34,851 nucleotides of DNA, taken from an uncultured Bacteroidota bacterium (GTDB lineage: Bacteria; Bacteroidota; Bacteroidia; Chitinophagales; Saprospiraceae). Under the pieces are notes generated by a model. The model was not told where the DNA came from and searched no databases. It worked only from the letters and a program-made list of their open reading frames with translations. Both the position numbers and the translations under genes were made by a program. The first letter of the stretch is position 1. The number at the start of each line of letters is the position of its first letter. The DNA lies in NCBI GenBank assembly GCA_937861115.1, contig CALMBD010000116.1, positions 1 through 34,851 of the forward strand, read 5' to 3'. Of this stretch, positions 30,901 to 34,851 are shown piece after piece.

Positions 30901-33900
30901 GCGGCCCAGTCATACGTGTAAGGCATGGTACCGCCTGTCACATTGATAGTGGCAGTTCCGTCAGAACCGCCATTGCAACTTACCGGTGTCTGCACACCGG
31001 AAAACATAAACGGCAGCGGCTCGTTTACGGTGGCCGTACTCGTGATACTGCATCCTTTTGTATCTGTTACAGTCAACGTATAGCAACCTGCATAAAGATC
31101 GCTTGCGTTGGCGTTATTGATAATCGTGCCGCCGGAGCACCCCTGCCAGGAATAGGAAAGCGCTCCGGTGCCTCCCGTTGCCAAAGCGCTTAAAGCGCCG
31201 TCGGGGTCGCCGTTGCACAAGGCGTCGGTGACTGAAACATTTACATCGATGGGCAATGGTTCCGTAATATTGAAATACACCGTATCCCGGCATCCGGAAG
31301 CATCCTTGATAATAACGAAATGATTACCTGCCGGGAAAATATTCATAAGGTTGCCGCTGGAAAGCGGCGGCATCATGCCGTCGGGATAATATTCCACCGG
31401 CGGTGTGGCGTTCATAACGGAAATAAGTGCGGAGCCGGTGGAACCTCCGGCGCAGAGAACAGGCTGGGTACTGGTTACGCTGGCCGTAAAATTACAGGCA
31501 ATATATACGCTTTGTCCGTTGGCGACCGAAGGCGGGCAGTTGATGCTGCCGCCCAAAGCCCGAACTTCCAGATTCACCGTATCGCCCGATATGAGGCCAT
31601 TGACCGTGTGACTGTTGTTGCCGCTTGCCGCTATCCAGGGTCCGCCATTAATGCTGACTTCATAACCGGTAGCGCCCTGAACGGGGTCCCAACCCCATGT
31701 CATGCTACCGGTGCCAAACCCCGTTACATTCAGGTTGCCGGGTGCCGGGAAAAGGTTGATTACCTCCACGGTAACGGTGTCTGAATGCGTACAGTTGAAC
31801 TTGTCTGTGGCAGAAACAGTATAGGTTGTGGTTGCCGAGGGCATTGCAACCGGAGCGGGGCAGTTGTTGCACGACAGGGTTGCGTTGTTCGTCCAGGAAT
31901 ATGTCGAGGCGTTAAAGAAATTGAAGCCAATGCTCCACCATTTTACCTTGCCATACTGGTTGATGCCAAAACCGTCGGATACTACCAGTTTCCAGTCGCC
32001 GTTGACTACTGCGTTGTTCAGGCTCGCCCAGTTTCCTTCGGGTTTGTAGGTGCCGTTGAAAGGGGCTGTGTTTCCGACGATCGGCAGGGTCGCCGCAGGA
32101 GAAAAGCAGGTGATCTTGTAATTGTCTCCCGCTGCCCCGTTGCCGGTAGTGAGCTCCAGTTGTTTGCCGTCGGGAGAACGGAGGTATACATTCAGGTCTG
32201 CGTCGAAATCGGTCTCGATGTCCATGCAAACCGAGGTGATTTGCGTCAATGGAGTGCTCAGAAAATTGTACCCCATGCTGTTTACCGAAATAGGAGAAAG
32301 GTAGGGGTTGTTGTGCGGGTGATTTCCGTTTCCAAGTTTGTAATCCGGGTATGCCTCAAAGCGCACCTCAAAAGTGTCCGGCGCAGTGGTGCCTGCATTG
32401 AGCAGGACCGGCTCCATGGCACAAACGGAAGTGTCGCCAAGGATTTTATGGTTGTCGGCACAACGGTAGCAGGCGGGGTGCGTAAAAGGTAAAACGGAAA
32501 TATTAACCAGGGTGTCCCAGGAGCACCCGAAATCGTCGTTTACGGTAAAGATATAGCCGGCAGTACCGCCGTTCTGGGGTGAGGCGGCAATGGAGTCGGT
32601 TGTCGAGTAAAAAACAGACGGGTGGTTGTTCCAGCCCCAGGAAGTAAACTGTGGGGTAAACGATTCGATCTGCGGGTACAGGGCATCCTTGAGTTTAAGG
32701 CTCCAGGAAAAGATGTATCCGTTGTCGATCGGCCACAGATCGGTCACGGTGATGGTCCATTCGCCATTCAGCGGGCATCCGACCAGGTTGGAAAACGGCT
32801 CGAACGGGGTATAGTTGCCCGAAGGCAGGGTGCCGCCGGCAGGCAGAAATGTATTGGCATATTGCAGCCAGGTGGGATTCGTGGCAGTAGGTGTCCAGCA
32901 ATAGTCGTATCCGGTCCCTGGTATCGGGTTGAAGAAATCGTTGTCGTTGGGGATTCCAAGAAATATTTCAGACCCGGTTTGGCCGCCGAAATTGTGCAAA
33001 ATAATGCTCTGGCCGTTCGGACAGGAAATGCTGATTTCCATGTCGCGCATCCAGGAATGCTCCATGTTAACACAAATGCTTTCCAGATCGTTGGGATTGG
33101 TCAGCACCTGACCCGGCGAGAATTCGGTAAAAAAGATGCTCGTTTCATAGGGAATGCCTGTTCCGTCGGGCAGGGGGAGTGAATCGGAACGACTTCCCTC
33201 GGAGGCGAATGCAGAGGTTATGGGGAGGATGACAAGGGTTTTGTCGGTAGATCCGGCGTTGAATCCGGCGTTAAGTTGTACGGTGTCGCCTGCGCAAATC
33301 GTATTGTCGAGCATTCCGGTCAGGGCGAAGGAAGGGCGCGGCGCAACGCGGATGCGTTGGTTGATCAGGTTGGTGCTTCTGCAGCCCTGCACATCGCGGA
33401 GAAACAGTTGCACGAAATAACCGCCTGCGTCATCGTAGCGGTGGGAGGTGGCCGGGCCGTACGATATATCGCCATCGCCAAAGTTCCACTCAAATATAGT
33501 TGTCAGGTCCGATTGCTGATAACTGAATCCATTCTGGGGGTACACGCCTGCACCGGTAAAGAAGATCCGTTCACCCGGGCATACGTCTATCCAGCCCGTG
33601 TCCAGCGGTACGGAAACGGGATTTGTAGAAACCAGGTCGGCCAATACAGTCTGGCAGGATGGCACGCAGGAAATAACTGCTGACCAACCGGTTGCCGTAC
33701 CTGCTGCATCAGAGTTGAAAGTGACGGTAAGGCATCCCCCGGGATTAACGGCGGTTGCCTGTATAATAAACGGTGAACCGGGGGCATAATCGCTGGAGCA
33801 GGATAGCAGAGGCGCTGCCGTACTGGAGCCATCGTAAAAGCATATCTCGTCGCCGGGGGCCAGGTCGACCCCGGAAAAGTTGAGTTGAATATGCGTACCC

Positions 33901-34091
33901 GAGGTGTTATCGGAACAAATGGTTGTGACCAGATTTTGGTTGTTGCCGTAATTGCCGGTACCGCCGCCGCTGTCGTAAAATGTCCCGCTGCAATCATTAA
34001 TAGGCGTGCCGTTCATATTATACGATTGACTGAAAGCACTCCCGGCAGAAAGCAGAAAAAGCAACCTGAAAATTTGTAAGGGATGAGTCAT
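27912..34091 (-). CDS. Giant SprB-repeat cell-surface protein with type B T9SS C-terminal domain
   Basis: A 2059-residue secreted protein. Order of parts: signal peptide (1-21, AFS before Gln); CUB-like domain (about 25-150, with GDEICFYDGSS); PKD domain (about 174-250, FEWNFGDGD); two P-domain-like (proprotein convertase-type) domains (about 335-465 and 605-727, with MEISISCPNG and LNVYLRSPDGK); fibronectin III-like domain (about 777-860); thirteen SprB repeats (about 872-1872); and the gliding-motility-associated C-terminal domain from about 1963 (VPTGFTPNDDLNND to SGNVTLIR), which directs export by T9SS and surface attachment. SprB itself is a gliding adhesin; adhesion, gliding or biofilm roles are inference here. 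The frame is open from 34211, but ATG 34091 starts the signal peptide. A small secreted protein gene lies upstream and PorP/SprF downstream. Confidence 0.95.
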   Translation of the reverse strand: MTHPLQIFRLLFLLSAGSAFSQSYNMNGTPINDCSGTFYDSGGGTGNYGNNQNLVTTICSDNTSGTHIQLNFSGVDLAPGDEICFYDGSSTAAPLLSCSSDYAPGSPFIIQATAVNPGGCLTVTFNSDAAGTATGWSAVISCVPSCQTVLADLVSTNPVSVPLDTGWIDVCPGERIFFTGAGVYPQNGFSYQQSDLTTIFEWNFGDGDISYGPATSHRYDDAGGYFVQLFLRDVQGCRSTNLINQRIRVAPRPSFALTGMLDNTICAGDTVQLNAGFNAGSTDKTLVILPITSAFASEGSRSDSLPLPDGTGIPYETSIFFTEFSPGQVLTNPNDLESICVNMEHSWMRDMEISISCPNGQSIILHNFGGQTGSEIFLGIPNDNDFFNPIPGTGYDYCWTPTATNPTWLQYANTFLPAGGTLPSGNYTPFEPFSNLVGCPLNGEWTITVTDLWPIDNGYIFSWSLKLKDALYPQIESFTPQFTSWGWNNHPSVFYSTTDSIAASPQNGGTAGYIFTVNDDFGCSWDTLVNISVLPFTHPACYRCADNHKILGDTSVCAMEPVLLNAGTTAPDTFEVRFEAYPDYKLGNGNHPHNNPYLSPISVNSMGYNFLSTPLTQITSVCMDIETDFDADLNVYLRSPDGKQLELTTGNGAAGDNYKITCFSPAATLPIVGNTAPFNGTYKPEGNWASLNNAVVNGDWKLVVSDGFGINQYGKVKWWSIGFNFFNASTYSWTNNATLSCNNCPAPVAMPSATTTYTVSATDKFNCTHSDTVTVEVINLFPAPGNLNVTGFGTGSMTWGWDPVQGATGYEVSINGGPWIAASGNNSHTVNGLISGDTVNLEVRALGGSINCPPSVANGQSVYIACNFTASVTSTQPVLCAGGSTGSALISVMNATPPVEYYPDGMMPPLSSGNLMNIFPAGNHFVIIKDASGCRDTVYFNITEPLPIDVNVSVTDALCNGDPDGALSALATGGTGALSYSWQGCSGGTIINNANASDLYAGCYTLTVTDTKGCSITSTATVNEPLPFMFSGVQTPVSCNGGSDGTATINVTGGTMPYTYDWAASAINAPTITGLTAGFYFVNVTDTLGCEAATFVQVFEPPPLVLDSVATKAASCFGGNNGTATVYVKGGGMPYTYLWSNMQVTQKAINLAAGTYMVTVTDNKGCTLVSTAVVTSPTAIATSFTNIVDEKCAGDCSGQATIQVSGGTMPYTYSWSGTSLPVTDPTATGLCPGVYMVMVQDFRGCTASDKVTIGAATPIEIHLQPTVASCAGVSNGSITADVTGGVSPYQLAWSNGGSGLVNPNLLCGNFVLTVTDNAGCIKTDSIDLPCPASIQIAAVIPQPVKCFGGGDGQVSVQASGGTGLLNYSWSDPNGQTGSTAVGLTAGAYTVTITDGNGCSITATATVTQPQAISATVSKTDVSCLGGSNGTATAFPVGGTPAYTFDWGAGQNNQQIKDIPAGSYTVTVSDANGCSVTATATVSEPATAVTVVVTQTQTACFGGSNGAAFATASGGNGTPYTYSWSNGQIGQNANALGLGFVTVTATDSKGCTAIQNIEIQQFDSIDANIAFVAPTCFGYSNGQAAINMVTGGAGMGDTTKYIYEWSAPNTSSTIFINGLTGDQTYFLTITDLQGCSGVFSFFVNQPPDMQLDKNISNISCFGFSDGSIEINGISNANLPVAYTWDNGATGPVLNNLAAGNYILTIQDAKGCIKKDTSKVVEPPALALQFAVSPLLCSGDSSAAIQANIQGGTPPYSLLWNTGSTDVSIQKLGPGMYALGIIDANGCVLSDSVRIDRPDSTAISVEKTEPGCFGTSNGKIKLSVTGGAPPYRYSINGGPFGGSSSFIGLSAGVYTFQIRDANNCVTTIIDSLGQPLPVEVNLGPDTTIVLGDSVFLSPDIFNAFGMVEYKWRSVLLEEFPCVDTPECSIILAKPYQSNTYQVTITDENGCRGTASITVEVLKPRGVYVPTGFTPNDDLNNDLLVVYGKSNQILNVLSFRVFDRWGELLYQDNNFKVNDESRGWNGLFRGKACDPGVYVWHVEVEYRDGYRESLSGNVTLIR
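28475..31475 (-). repeat. Array of 13 SprB repeats within the giant adhesin gene
   Basis: Thirteen units of about 77 residues (roughly 230 bp each) follow one another. Each opens with a C-x-G-x-x-x-G motif such as SCNGGSDG or SCFGGNNG, has a central GG--PY-Y-W, then AG-Y-VTVTD--GC, and closes with a Pro-containing linker (for example VNEPLP). Each unit has a Cys near its start and one near its end, allowing one disulfide per unit. Units 3-5 (MPYTY) look most alike. Boundaries are approximate. Confidence 0.85.
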
Positions 34092-34152
34092 ATTGTGTTG
34101 TGCAGTATTGTCTGAGTCAGGATTATGAAAAAAATTTCGGGGCAGATAGAGG

Positions 34153-34596
34153 TTATTCCCTGGGAGATGGTTCCCCGATCCACTTTTTGAATTTCCGGTT
34201 AAAATCTTCACCGGAATAATACATCAGAACCTTTCCGGTATCGCCGATCCTGTAAAAGGTCGGTTTGCGCCAGTCGCGGTGCAGGGATTGTGTTTTTTCC
34301 AAAACCAGTATATTGACGTTTGCAATATCTGGTATTTGTACTTCCGGGTATTGGGTAATTTCGCCTTTTGCTGCGGGGAAGTCACTGATAATAAAGGCGT
34401 TGTCCAGATAGTAATTCCACCGCAACAGGAGGTTGGGGTTGTCGGTTTTAAGGCGTTCCAGGTATGCGCTGTCAAAGGCTGCGTAAAGCCGGCTGTCCGG
34501 TTCTGCCGGCATTTTCTGCGCCTGGATATTTGCGAGGGGTGTGAGCAAAAACAGCATGAATAAGGTTCGTATCATCGGAAGAGCATTTGTTTTCAT
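34153..34596 (-). CDS. Small exported hypothetical protein upstream of the giant adhesin
   Basis: A 147-residue exported protein. The frame is open from 34713, but the first 39 residues there are Cys/Arg-rich and not signal-like. The Met at 34596 begins MKTNALPMIRTLFMLFLLTP with cleavage likely after IQA before Gln; Met8 (34575) is an alternative start. The mature part has a helical SAYLERLKTDNPNLLLRWNYYLDNAF and short strands with DWRKPTFYRIGDTGKVLMYY. I do not recognise a family. It lies 61 bp upstream of the giant adhesin gene in the same direction and is probably cotranscribed, so a role linked to that protein's surface unit is possible. Confidence 0.65.
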   Translation of the reverse strand: MKTNALPMIRTLFMLFLLTPLANIQAQKMPAEPDSRLYAAFDSAYLERLKTDNPNLLLRWNYYLDNAFIISDFPAAKGEITQYPEVQIPDIANVNILVLEKTQSLHRDWRKPTFYRIGDTGKVLMYYSGEDFNRKFKKWIGEPSPRE

Positions 34597-34725
34597 GGCA
34601 AAAAAAAAGTAAAATACCGGACACTGTCTGCACCTATTTCGCTGCCTGATGTTAAACTGCCGGTTTAGGCAAAATGTCCCGGATGAAGTGCTACTTCCAG
34701 TGTCCAGGTACAATCCGGGTTTATT

Positions 34726-34851
34726 ATGAAAAACAATCCTTACACGCTACAATTGGGTCGCCAAATAGCGGAAATTCCATTCCAGATGGTGCATCACCTG
34801 CTGGCTGCCCGGCCGGTTGCTCCGTCGTTGAAGATACGTTTTGGCAGCGCC
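34726..34851 (+). CDS. Start of an unidentified plus-strand gene, cut by window end
   Basis: ATG at 34726 opens a frame of 42 codons with no stop to the window edge. It begins MKNNPYTLQLGRQ and ends KIRFGSA. It lacks a signal peptide, contains several His and Leu residues (MVHHLLAARP), and is divergent from the small exported gene with 129 bp between starts. The piece is too short to assign; it may be a chance frame. Confidence 0.4.
   Translation, partial: MKNNPYTLQLGRQIAEIPFQMVHHLLAARPVAPSLKIRFGSA

Noticed and set aside
28475-31475. Regular repeats considered as a CRISPR array
   Set aside because: Units are about 230 bp, diverged, in frame and protein-coding; they are SprB repeats.
29412-32492. 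Several long plus-strand frames (e.g. 30654-31193, 31785-32492) opposite the giant adhesin
   Set aside because: They arise from the biased, repetitive codon use of the SprB array and neighbouring domains; their products are Arg/Cys/Gly-rich without structure.
34092-34211. N-terminal extension of the giant adhesin frame
   Set aside because: The 40 extra residues are polar and not signal-like and would overlap the upstream gene; the signal peptide begins at 34091.
1-34851. Defence system, biosynthetic cluster, prophage or mobile element
   Set aside because: No transposase, integrase, nuclease-helicase, toxin-antitoxin, carrier-protein or phage structural gene was seen, and composition looks even throughout.

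Overview
The window is a chromosomal stretch from a Gram-negative member of the Bacteroidota, most likely near the Saprospiraceae/Chitinophagales; that placement is an inference from gene content. The evidence is a PorP/SprF-type protein beside a giant SprB-repeat protein with a type B type IX secretion (T9SS) C-terminal domain, two CotH-like proteins, a DUF5686 protein, and near-absence of Shine-Dalgarno sites. Several promoters match the Bacteroidota pattern TTG-N19-TAnnTTTG, and ten of the twelve proteins with a recognisable or likely signal peptide place Gln right after the probable cleavage site. I see no rRNA, tRNA, CRISPR array, insertion sequence, prophage or integration site. Base composition looks even, about half G+C by eye, with no obvious foreign island.

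Layout. Positions 1-60 are a perfect ATACC pentamer array cut by the window edge, directly upstream of an outer-membrane barrel gene. Next come a 3-hydroxyacyl-CoA dehydrogenase (+) and, convergent to it, two tandem CotH-like genes, a small conserved protein and an aquaporin (-). The aquaporin diverges from a secreted S9 peptidase that carries an unusual 15-T tract. A 343-bp gene-free gap follows, then a GT-C-like membrane protein and a small secreted protein (+), convergent with a DUF5686 outer-membrane protein (-). tilS and an LtaS-like sulfatase-fold membrane enzyme (+) converge on a VOC protein (-), separated by a strong hairpin. Two esterases (+) converge on an FAD oxidoreductase and a proline-rich protein (-). 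tdk and a small cytosolic protein (+) converge on a tightly packed operon (-) of a beta-helix protein, an SO2930-type dihaem cytochrome and folP. The last ten kilobases are on the minus strand: a small secreted protein, the giant SprB-repeat protein, PorP/SprF, a thioesterase, a family 2 glycosyltransferase and a cold-shock gene with its own promoter and terminator. The window ends inside a new plus-strand reading frame.

How genes work together. The clearest functional unit is the giant secreted protein plus PorP/SprF, as in SprB-SprF pairs, where the partner supports surface delivery of the adhesin through T9SS. The beta-helix/dihaem pair is a known but functionally uncharacterised partnership, here joined to folP. 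The two CotH-like proteins form a two-gene cassette of exported putative kinases. Most of the rest is housekeeping or cell-envelope work.

I did not find a convincing wholly new multi-gene system. The most unusual signals are the T15 tract replacing a propeller motif in the S9 peptidase, the ATACC array at an outer-membrane gene, the exported CotH pair, the aquaporin lacking its filter arginine, and the domain architecture of the giant adhesin.
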